DNA of 64,000 nt, from positions 1-64,000 of the forward strand of contig NZ_JAEMHW010000003.1 in NCBI RefSeq assembly GCF_016461705.1, written 5' to 3'. Source of the DNA: Streptococcus vicugnae (GTDB lineage Bacteria > Bacillota > Bacilli > Lactobacillales > Streptococcaceae). The position numbers and the translations under genes are program-made. The notes under the pieces are model-generated. The model was not told the DNA's origin, did no database searches, and saw only the letters and a list, made by a program, of their open reading frames with translations. Of this stretch, positions 54,680-64,000 are shown in pieces (within the stretch, counting starts at the first letter, position 1; each line of letters begins with the position of its first letter).

Positions 54680-55576
54680 TCAAAAAATCGTAATATCGAA
54701 GGATTTTTTACTCGTTTCCCCACTCGCCACAAAGGTTACTTGACGTTTATCTTCTAAAATATCACTTTCATCAAGCGACGTTGACAATCCGCTCCACGGC
54801 TCTAGAGCAATAAAAGGGCTCTTATTGACGGTTGACCATAAAATCAAATTTGGAAAATCTTCAAAATCCAAACGCAATCCTTTATCATGTTTATGAGATT
54901 TCAAAGAAACGCTGCGTGAAGCTAATTTATCCAAAGTAATGGCATCTTTGGCAAACAAAGCATAATCCAAATTTAGAATATTTTGCTTTTCTAAAAATGG
55001 CGTACGCTTATTCACATCAAGAAGCCCTGTTTCTGGAAAAGATTCTGGAACAGTACAAGTTTCCTCTTTTTCAAATTCGAGATAATAATCTTCATAACAC
55101 TCATCAGCAAGCAATGGGCAATTAAACCCAGGGTGCCCACCAATAAAGTAAGGCATGACCTTTTCTGTCTCTCGATTTGTCACTTGGTAACTTGTTTTAA
55201 TCGTCTTTCCAATCAAAGTGTAAATGATTTTCAACTCAAAATCATAAGGATAATTGGCCAACATTTCCGCATCAGGGGTGATTGAAAAAGCAAAGCTATT
55301 TTCAGATAATGGTTCATAAGTAAAAGTCTTCTTACGCACCAAACCATGTCGCGGTATCACACCTGTAAAATGGGGACGGCTACTAGGACGATAAATAGCT
55401 TCATCATCACGTAAGCTCCCACAAATCGGAAATAATACTGGTGCTTGTGAACTCCAATACTCTGGATTTCCTTGCCACAAATATTCGACGCCGTCTTTAT
55501 CTTTTATGGATGACAAAGCGCCACCAAATTCCTTAAACTGAACTGTTAAGAAATCATTTTTTAATTCAATAACCAT
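54680..55576 (-). CDS. lacX: LacX, aldose 1-epimerase family
   Basis: 298 residues of the galactose-mutarotase-like fold. FGGALSSIKDKDGVEYLWQG near the N-terminus, PICGSLRDDEAIYR near 50-63, and GGHPGFNCPL near residues 145-154 are typical of LacX and YeaD-like proteins; the central His and Glu of mutarotases can be placed in GGHPGF and in the ALEPWSG stretch near 265. Known at the end of lac operons in Lactococcus, where its exact role is unclear (sugar or sugar-phosphate anomers). Separated from lacG copy 2 by 121 bases with a hairpin. Confidence 0.9.
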   Translation of the reverse strand: MVIELKNDFLTVQFKEFGGALSSIKDKDGVEYLWQGNPEYWSSQAPVLFPICGSLRDDEAIYRPSSRPHFTGVIPRHGLVRKKTFTYEPLSENSFAFSITPDAEMLANYPYDFELKIIYTLIGKTIKTSYQVTNRETEKVMPYFIGGHPGFNCPLLADECYEDYYLEFEKEETCTVPESFPETGLLDVNKRTPFLEKQNILNLDYALFAKDAITLDKLASRSVSLKSHKHDKGLRLDFEDFPNLILWSTVNKSPFIALEPWSGLSTSLDESDILEDKRQVTFVASGETSKKSFDITIF

Positions 55577-55590
55577 TATTTTCTCCTAAA

Positions 55591-55629
55591 TAAAATGAGA
55601 ATGAACAGCCTCATAACTGCCATTCTCAT
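55591..55629 (-). terminator. Hairpin between lacG copy 2 and lacX
   Basis: Minus-strand arms ATGAGAATG and CATTCTCAT with inner CAG...CTG, followed by TTTATTT. Probably a partial terminator that lowers lacX expression. Confidence 0.6.
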
Positions 55630-55697
55630 CACGCGTAAAAACAAAATAATAAAAGAAGTTTTAGTGAGTTAGATTAGATGTAAAAATGCTAATGATA

Positions 55698-58819
<3,122 letters not shown>

Positions 58820-58831
58820 GAGCCTTCTCTC

Positions 58832-59143
58832 CTAATCTTTTTTATAAATATTAATTAAATGATGAATTAAGTCTTTAAGTAAGACCGTTGTCATAAGATG
58901 ATCTTGCCCGTGCATCATAATCAGCCCCAAAGCAATATCTTCACCCGAAGCCTCTTTTGCCAACATGTCTGTCTGACTATTATGAGCAGCCACAAGAACT
59001 TTATTAGCTTCTTCAATCATTTCTTCTGCTTCATCAAACCTACTTTCTTCAGCAAGTTTTAATGCATCTAGCATTTTTGAACGTGCGTCGCCAGCTAGTG
59101 CTACAATTTCAAAACCTAACATAGTTACTTCTTCTTTATTCAT
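58832..59143 (-). CDS. lacF: PTS lactose EIIA component, copy 2
   Basis: 103 residues, all-helical. Phosphorylated His78 and nearby His82 in [14 protein letters not shown]; a conserved Asp is in DHLM as well. AGGAAGGAG precedes the ATG. It is the first gene after the internal RAT/terminator element (59198-59278), so its expression and that of lacE and lacG can be set apart from lacABCD. Confidence 0.95.
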   Translation of the reverse strand: MNKEEVTMLGFEIVALAGDARSKMLDALKLAEESRFDEAEEMIEEANKVLVAAHNSQTDMLAKEASGEDIALGLIMMHGQDHLMTTVLLKDLIHHLINIYKKD

Positions 59144-59197
59144 TCTAATAACTCCTTCCTATTCTTATAAATTTTCGTCATTAAAAGTATATTGGAG

Positions 59198-59250
59198 TGC
59201 AAAAAGAGACCATTACATTGTTGTAGTGTTTGATAGTCTCTTGTTTTGCA
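59198..59250 (-). terminator. Conditional terminator between lacD and lacF
   Basis: Minus-strand arms TGCAAAACAAGAGAC and GTCTCTTTTTGCA enclose a loop of about 22 bases; the downstream arm itself carries a run of five T. It lies next to the RAT site at 59251-59278. Termination strength is uncertain because bases after the stem are mixed. Confidence 0.65.
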
Positions 59251-59278
59251 GTTTCGCCTAATCAAATAGTTACGATCC
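59251..59278 (-). promoter_or_regulatory. RAT antiterminator site inside the lac operon
   Basis: Minus strand begins GGATCGTAACTATT and ends GATTAGGCGAAAC. Aligned with the RAT before lacT it shares GGAT-GTAACTA and ATTAGGC-A-AC with the same spacing. It precedes lacF-lacE-lacG and lies 33 bases after the lacD stop. Confidence 0.8.
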
Positions 59279-59310
59279 GCTTTATAAAGTAGTAAAATTT
59301 CATCACCTTC

Positions 59311-60288
59311 TTACACTTTCTCACTCCATGAGCTGGCTGTTTTGGTAAGGACTGCGTTGAGTTCTTCGATATTCTTGCGTCCTTGTGTTCTTAGCCATTC
59401 ACGCGCTGCGGCTTCGCCTTCTTCGATATACACTTGTACAGAGCCAGCCCAAGTAGCACGTCCGCAAAGGACACCGTTGAATTTAGCACCTGATTCAGCC
59501 GCAAATACCAACGTTTCTTGGAAAAGCTTTGCTGAAACACCTGCGCTAAGATAGATATATGGCAAATGACTTGCTGCTTCTTGGTCTTTGAAAGCTTTAG
59601 CAGCTTCTTCTTTAGTGTAAACCACTTCACCGTCCGCAAAACCTTCAACATATTTCATGTTGACAGGGACTTCAACCTTGAGCACATCAATACCAAAGCG
59701 GTCGTCAGAAAAAACTTTCATGGCTTCGTTAACTTTGTGAGGTTTTGCTTTGGCAAATACTGCGCTTGTATTGTCAGTGATGTTTTCATCATAAGTCAAA
59801 ATCTCAAGGAAGAATGGCATATCTTCAGCTTTACATTCGGCACCAATGCGTTCGATATAAGCTTGTTTTTGAAGATTAACGTATTCATCACCATCAACGT
59901 CATAATAAAGCAAGAATTTCACTGCATCAGCTCCTTCTTCTTTAAGACGTTTAGCAGACCATTCGACTAAGCAATCTGGCAAGCGGCTAGTCGTTGTCGC
60001 ATCATAACCTGTTTTTTCATAAGCAAGCAAAAGTCCAGCATTCGCATCACGAACCTTACTTGCTGGCAAACCATACTCAGGGTCAAGAAGAATAGATGAC
60101 GCATACGGTGTCAATTCTTCTGAAACCAAGGCTTTCAATTGTTCGATTTGTTCAACACTTGGTTCTTCTGTTTGATAGTTTGCCATCATGCGTTTAAGTG
60201 CTCCACGTTGGTCAAATGCCAAAGCAGAAATCACGCCATCACGGCTAAGCTTCTCAAGTAATCTGCGTTTTTCTTGTGTTAATACCAT
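59311..60288 (-). CDS. lacD: Tagatose 1,6-diphosphate aldolase
   Basis: Class I aldolase cutting tagatose-1,6-bisphosphate to dihydroxyacetone phosphate and glyceraldehyde-3-phosphate. 325 residues. The Schiff-base lysine is Lys204 in [22 protein letters not shown] near 21-31 and [10 protein letters not shown] near 121-130 line the barrel. Only a weak GAAGAGG site precedes the ATG. Fourth enzyme of the galactose-6-phosphate pathway; RAT/terminator follows. Confidence 0.97.
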   Translation of the reverse strand: MVLTQEKRRLLEKLSRDGVISALAFDQRGALKRMMANYQTEEPSVEQIEQLKALVSEELTPYASSILLDPEYGLPASKVRDANAGLLLAYEKTGYDATTTSRLPDCLVEWSAKRLKEEGADAVKFLLYYDVDGDEYVNLQKQAYIERIGAECKAEDMPFFLEILTYDENITDNTSAVFAKAKPHKVNEAMKVFSDDRFGIDVLKVEVPVNMKYVEGFADGEVVYTKEEAAKAFKDQEAASHLPYIYLSAGVSAKLFQETLVFAAESGAKFNGVLCGRATWAGSVQVYIEEGEAAAREWLRTQGRKNIEELNAVLTKTASSWSEKV

Positions 60289-60293
60289 TTTTC

Positions 60294-61226
60294 TTATACC
60301 TCTTCTACCTGAATTTGATTAAATAAGTTTTCGTAATTTGTCATATTGACATGACCTGTCATTTTTTCTTGAGCGTTTAACATACCAAGGGCATTCGCAT
60401 GACGTAAGAAGTCTTTGTCGGAAAGGTTATGGATAATCGCTGACGCAATACCAGCCACCGTTGAATCACCAGAACCAACAGGATTGACCACATCGATTTT
60501 TGGAATGGTAACGCGGTAATAGTGGTCACCGTGTTTCGCAAAAGCTCCTTTGCTGCCTAGTGAAACAACCACCCAATCAATTCCTGCAAATAAATCAGCT
60601 TGCAAGATTTCTTTTAATTCATTCACATCATCGCTCACTTCTCTTCCAACAAGTTGTGATAATTCTTCTGTGTTTGGCTTGATAACAAACGGTTTGTCAT
60701 CACCTGTTAAAACAGCTTCCAGAGCCTCACCAGAACAATCTAGCACCACTTTTTTGCCTTGCGAATTAGCAAGTCCAATAACTTTTTGATAATAATCCGT
60801 TTCAAGACCAACTGGAAGACTTCCTGAAATCGTGATGACATCATAAGACGGGCAAAGGTAACGAAAATGATTAAGAAAACCATCTGCCTCATCTTGGTCA
60901 ATCATTGGGCCTGCTTCCAAGATTTCTGTCTGCAAGCCTTCATGCAACATCGCAATACAATTACGAGTTTCACCATGTATCTTGAAAAAACGGTGATTAA
61001 TCTGACTTTTATCAAGTTGCTGCGTCAAAAAATCACCTAAATTTCCGCCAATAAGACCAGTTGCTGTCACATGATCCCCAATCTCTGACAGGACCCGAGT
61101 GACATTTAATCCTTTTCCACCTGCTGTTTTTTTAACTTCAGTGACACGATTTACCGTATCTAATTTCAATTCATCTAGTGGATAAGAGATATCAATTGAC
61201 GGATTCAATGTTACTGTAAGAATCAT
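60294..61226 (-). CDS. lacC: Tagatose-6-phosphate kinase
   Basis: PfkB/ribokinase-family enzyme making tagatose-1,6-bisphosphate with ATP. 310 residues. N-terminal [14 protein letters not shown] and [15 protein letters not shown] form the substrate site; the anion hole and catalytic Asp lie in [12 protein letters not shown] near residues 250-261. AGGAGA precedes the ATG. Only five bases separate it from lacD. Confidence 0.97.
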   Translation of the reverse strand: MILTVTLNPSIDISYPLDELKLDTVNRVTEVKKTAGGKGLNVTRVLSEIGDHVTATGLIGGNLGDFLTQQLDKSQINHRFFKIHGETRNCIAMLHEGLQTEILEAGPMIDQDEADGFLNHFRYLCPSYDVITISGSLPVGLETDYYQKVIGLANSQGKKVVLDCSGEALEAVLTGDDKPFVIKPNTEELSQLVGREVSDDVNELKEILQADLFAGIDWVVVSLGSKGAFAKHGDHYYRVTIPKIDVVNPVGSGDSTVAGIASAIIHNLSDKDFLRHANALGMLNAQEKMTGHVNMTNYENLFNQIQVEEV

Positions 61227-61237
61227 CCTAATATCTC

Positions 61238-61753
61238 CTAATCGTGATATTCACCACGGTTCCATTTTTCAAGAAATTCATCAAAGAAATCTGGTGAACT
61301 TTGTTCTTCATTAACTGTTTCAACTTGAGCAATTTTTTCAATCAATGCTTTATTTTCTGCCGTTGGTTTGTATTCAGCTTTGATAAATGCTTCGATAATA
61401 TCACCCATGAGAAGTTCGCCTGTGATTTTACCACCAAAACCGATGACATTAGCATTTAACTCTTCTTTAGCATAAATCGCTGTTGTCATATCACGAACCA
61501 AAGCTGAACGAATACCTGGAACTTTGTTAACAGAGTTGTTAATGCCAACACCTGTACCGCAAATACAAACACCTAAATCTGCTTGTCCACTTGTCACTGC
61601 TTCTCCGACTTTTTTACCAAAAATCGGGTAGTGTGTACGTGTGTGATCGTAAGTTCCACAATCAATGACCTCATAACCTTTTGATTTCAAGAAATCTGAC
61701 ACTGCCATTTTTTCTGTTGTTACGATATGGTCACATCCAATTGCAATTTTCAT
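61238..61753 (-). CDS. lacB: Galactose-6-phosphate isomerase subunit LacB
   Basis: 171 residues, RpiB/LacA/LacB family. Forms a mixed complex with LacA that converts galactose-6-phosphate to tagatose-6-phosphate. [13 protein letters not shown] near residues 3-15 and [17 protein letters not shown] near 61-77 carry the phosphate and catalytic sites (Cys in CGTG). The standard length of LacB is 171. GAGGAAG precedes the ATG. Confidence 0.97.
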   Translation of the reverse strand: MKIAIGCDHIVTTEKMAVSDFLKSKGYEVIDCGTYDHTRTHYPIFGKKVGEAVTSGQADLGVCICGTGVGINNSVNKVPGIRSALVRDMTTAIYAKEELNANVIGFGGKITGELLMGDIIEAFIKAEYKPTAENKALIEKIAQVETVNEEQSSPDFFDEFLEKWNRGEYHD

Positions 61754-61769
61754 TTTATCTTCCTCGTTC

Positions 61770-62195
61770 CTAACACATTTTATTCAACATATCGACACGG
61801 ATTTGGTGACGACCACCATCATAATGACCTTCCAAAAATCCTTTGACAATATTTTTAGCTAATCCAACTCCCACAATTTCTGACCCCATTGTAATCATAC
61901 GAGCATTATTGTGGGCACGTGTCATGTAAGCAGAACGTTCATCAGAAACTTCTGCACAAATCATACCTTTGACCTTAGTTGCTGTCATAAAACTTCCAGC
62001 ACCATAAGCATCAATCATAATGCCAAGATTACCTTCAGTGGTATTGACACCTGCTGCAACTGCAAGTGTATTGTCTACAAAATCTTTATCAACATCTGAA
62101 ACGTCCTTGATGTCATAGTCATTTTCAAGCAAGTAATCCTTAATAATATTTTTTAAAGTTTCACCTGCAGCATCTGAACCAAGAATAATTGTCAT
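61770..62195 (-). CDS. lacA: Galactose-6-phosphate isomerase subunit LacA
   Basis: 141 residues, partner of Lac[14 protein letters not shown] at the start and [17 protein letters not shown] near residues 93-109 are family blocks. The catalytic cysteine region of RpiB reads [13 protein letters not shown] here, without the Cys present in LacB; this is normal for LacA. GAGGTG precedes the ATG. First gene of the operon, 64 bases after the -10 box. Confidence 0.97.
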   Translation of the reverse strand: MTIILGSDAAGETLKNIIKDYLLENDYDIKDVSDVDKDFVDNTLAVAAGVNTTEGNLGIMIDAYGAGSFMTATKVKGMICAEVSDERSAYMTRAHNNARMITMGSEIVGVGLAKNIVKGFLEGHYDGGRHQIRVDMLNKMC

Positions 62196-62233
62196 TTTAA
62201 CACCTCAAATTTTTCTTTTTTATCTAGATAATT

Positions 62234-62345
62234 TTTAAAAACGTTTTTTTATGTTTATATAATAAACCCTAAACAAACATTTGTCAACACATTTGTTTAA
62301 TAATTTTTAAAATTGTTTGTTGTTTTGTGTTTGTTTTACATTTTA
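62234..62345 (-). promoter_or_regulatory. lacA promoter with LacR repeats and cre-like site
   Basis: Minus-strand TTGACA (62282-62287), 17-base spacer, TATTAT (62259-62264). TGTTTGTTT and AAACAAA elements occur several times around and upstream of the promoter (62270-62340), the type of repeat bound by LacR. AAAAACGTTTTT (62237-62248) lies just after the start and resembles a cre with two mismatches. Confidence 0.7.
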
Positions 62346-62429
62346 AAACCTTTCAGAAAAGCCTTGAAATCGGTAATTTTCAGCTATGTTACAAAAGTGT
62401 TTCAAGATGTTTCTTTTTTTTCTTATTTG

Positions 62430-62458
62430 TTGAGTTAGTTCTTTGTTTGTGATATGAT
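62430..62458 (+). promoter_or_regulatory. Promoter of lacR
   Basis: TTGAGT (62430-62435), 17-base spacer, TATGAT (62453-62458) with extended -10 TG. A cre-like TTGAAATCGGTAATT (62364-62378, one mismatch) lies upstream. Confidence 0.7.
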
Positions 62459-62493
62459 AGTGACAAGGAAAAAAGAAAAGAAAGGAGATTGAC

Positions 62494-63264
62494 ATGCTGA
62501 AAAAAGAACGCCTTCAGTGGATTCTCGAAAAAATCAACGTCAAAGGTGTTATTACAGTTAACGACATCATTAAAGAGCTTGGTGTTTCTGATATGACTGT
62601 TCGTCGTGACCTTGACGAGTTAGACAAAGAAGGTTTGTTGATTCGTATCCATGGTGGCGCACAAAGTATTGATACACCAAAAGTAAAACCCAAATACGAA
62701 AAATCAAACACAGAGAAACAAGAATTACAAATCGAAGAAAAACGTGCCATCGCTAAATTTGCAAGCACTTTAATCCAAGAAGGCGAGACTATCTTTATTG
62801 GTCCTGGAACAACATTAGAACATTTTGCTCACGAACTTGTTGCTAAAAACATTCGCGTTGTCACAAATAGTTTGCCTGTGTTCACTATTTTGAACCAAAA
62901 TAAAAGCACCGATTTAATCTTAACCGGTGGCGAATATCGCGATATTACAGGCGCATTTGTTGGTTCACTGACTGCTAATTATTTGCAAAACCTAAAATTC
63001 TCAAAAGCCTTTGTCAGTGCTAACGGTGTCTTTGGTGATTCTGTCGCTACTTACAGCGAAAGCGAAGGCGAAATTCAACGCATTGCGCTTGATAATGCCT
63101 TTAAAAAATTCTTACTCGTTGACCATGAAAAATTTGACAAGTATGATTTTTATGATTTCTACCAAATTAGCAAAATTGATCACCTTGTCACTGATGCAGA
63201 TCTTTCAGAAGAGGCTAAAGAAAAATTTGGTCAATTAACTGATATCATGGTCGCTGACGAATAA
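62494..63264 (+). CDS. lacR: Lactose operon repressor, DeoR family
   Basis: 256 residues. N-terminal DeoR winged helix (VNDIIKELGVSDMTVRRDLDE, about 21-41, followed by RIHGGAQ) and C-terminal sugar-phosphate-binding domain with TIFIGPGTTLEHFA near 102-115 and VTNSLPVF. In related streptococci tagatose-6-phosphate releases LacR from the lac promoter. AAAGGAGA precedes the ATG. Divergent from lacA, sharing a 298-base A/T-rich region with repeated operators. Confidence 0.94.
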   Translation: MLKKERLQWILEKINVKGVITVNDIIKELGVSDMTVRRDLDELDKEGLLIRIHGGAQSIDTPKVKPKYEKSNTEKQELQIEEKRAIAKFASTLIQEGETIFIGPGTTLEHFAHELVAKNIRVVTNSLPVFTILNQNKSTDLILTGGEYRDITGAFVGSLTANYLQNLKFSKAFVSANGVFGDSVATYSESEGEIQRIALDNAFKKFLLVDHEKFDKYDFYDFYQISKIDHLVTDADLSEEAKEKFGQLTDIMVADE

Positions 63265-63277
63265 GTTTAGACAATAA

Positions 63278-63312
63278 AAAGTTACTTATCATTTGGTAAG
63301 TAACTTTATTTT
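63278..63312 (+). terminator. Terminator of lacR
   Basis: Stem AAAGTTACTTA-TCATTTGG-TAAGTAACTTT followed by ATTTT, ten bases after the lacR stop. Confidence 0.8.
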
Positions 63313-63320
63313 ATGATGAA

Positions 63321-63366
63321 AACCCAAAAAAGCCCTACGTCGTTAGACGTAAGGCTTTTTGGGTTG
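63321..63366 (-). terminator. Terminator of msmK-type gene
   Basis: Long minus-strand hairpin AACCC...GGGTT with a GCCTTACGTC...GACGTAGGGC core, then six T. It lies about 35 bases after the ATPase gene stop. Confidence 0.88.
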
Positions 63367-63401
63367 TATTCTAGAAGAGTTCTGTTTTGGATAGCGTTAA
63401 A

Positions 63402-64000
63402 TTAGCGAATAGCTGCCTCCGTTTCTGGGTCAAAGAAGTGACCTTTAGCAACATTCAATGTCAATTCCACTTTTGAACCTGGTTGGTAAACATCACGCGC
63501 ATCCGCACGAGCAACAAGTTCAGTGTTACCTACTTTAACGTAAAGCATTGTTTCAGCACCGAGCAATTCAGAAACAGTAACTTCAGCTTCAAGAGTTGCT
63601 CCTGGGTATGTTTCACGAGCAAGTGGGTTGTTTGAGATATCTTCTGGACGGATACCGAAGATGACTTTTTTACCATTGTAACCTTTAGTTTCAAGTAATT
63701 TCTTTTGACCTTCTGGCAAAGTAATTGTGAAACCTGAGTCGCTAACCAAGGTATTATCTTTGACTGTTCCTTCAAAGAAGTTCATGGCTGGACTTCCGAT
63801 GAAACCAGCAACGAATTTGTTAGCTGGACGGTTGTAAAGTTCTTGTGGTGTACCAATTTGTTCAACGCGACCGATTGTTCCTGAACCGTCAGGGTTTTTA
63901 GTAGAACTCATGATAACAATACGGTCAGCAAGTGTCATGGCTTCTGTTTGGTCGTGAGTAACGTAGATTGTTGTTGAACCGATACGACGGTGAATTTTAG
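63402..64000 (-). CDS. msmK: Sugar ABC transporter ATPase, MsmK/UgpC type (partial, cut by window edge)
   Basis: C-terminal part, about 199 codons; the gene continues right of base 64000. The frame enters with the switch region YVTHDQTEAMTLADR (H-loop His) and then the typical block GTPQELYNRPANKFVAGFIG, followed by the OB-type MalK regulatory domain (FGIRPEDISNN, LGAETMLYVKV, ELVARADARD) ending at HFFDPETEAAIR. The internal ATG at 63938 is not the start. No ATPase gene occurs in the msm operon of this window, so this is the probable energy source for MsmEFG and other sugar importers, as known for the shared MsmK in streptococci. Confidence 0.88.
   Translation of the reverse strand, partial: KIHRRIGSTTIYVTHDQTEAMTLADRIVIMSSTKNPDGSGTIGRVEQIGTPQELYNRPANKFVAGFIGSPAMNFFEGTVKDNTLVSDSGFTITLPEGQKKLLETKGYNGKKVIFGIRPEDISNNPLARETYPGATLEAEVTVSELLGAETMLYVKVGNTELVARADARDVYQPGSKVELTLNVAKGHFFDPETEAAIR

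Overview
The window is chromosomal DNA of a low-G+C lactic acid bacterium, almost certainly a Streptococcus and plausibly the S. bovis/equinus group. This rests on streptococcal gene neighbourhoods (polC-proS-rseP-cdsA-uppS, pnp-cysE-cysS-mrnC-rlmB, msm/aga/gtfA/dexB, galRKTE, lacABCDFEGX), strong AAGGAGG ribosome sites and A/T-rich intergenic regions. Genus is inferred from protein recognition; the species is a guess. No prophage, insertion sequence, CRISPR array or tRNA gene was seen.

Left part (1-23 kb), mostly housekeeping. The edge holds three tandem strong promoters pointing left out of the window, of the kind that drive rRNA operons. Then come rplM-rpsI with a candidate L13 leader, a ketopantoate reductase, a membrane-anchored XRE regulator with a membrane-protein neighbour, degV, and the pnp-sseB-cysE-cysS-mrnC-rlmB-yacP cluster. 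A GlsB-like protein, adhE with a Rex-type operator over its promoter, and rpsO with a leader hairpin follow. A HAD phosphatase, a VOC protein, an RpiR regulator with an MFS transporter, a Crp/Fnr regulator, peptide deformylase, and two tandem FMN reductases beside a MarR repressor with a shared palindrome complete this part.

Middle (23-39 kb): polC, proS, rseP, cdsA, uppS and yajC, a double-GNAT protein, and the Leloir galactose genes galK-galT-galE divergent from galR, with a cre site that fits the consensus at galK.

Right part (39-64 kb) is a continuous block of sugar utilisation. The multiple-sugar-metabolism operon (msmR divergent from aga-msmEFG-gtfA, then dexB with its own cre-covered promoter) imports raffinose- and isomaltose-type sugars. 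It lacks its ATPase gene; an MsmK/UgpC-type ATPase is cut by the right edge about 16 kb away. Next is a PTS operon lacT-lacG-lacF-lacE followed by a heavily damaged endo-beta-1,4-galactanase (GH53) pseudogene. Then comes the tagatose-6-phosphate operon lacABCD-lacFEG-lacX, divergent from lacR. Two antiterminator (RAT) sites with overlapping terminators are visible, one before lacT and one inside the second operon between lacD and lacF. One LacT-type antiterminator may therefore switch both PTS modules. This regulatory link and the decayed galactanase are the most interesting features of the window.
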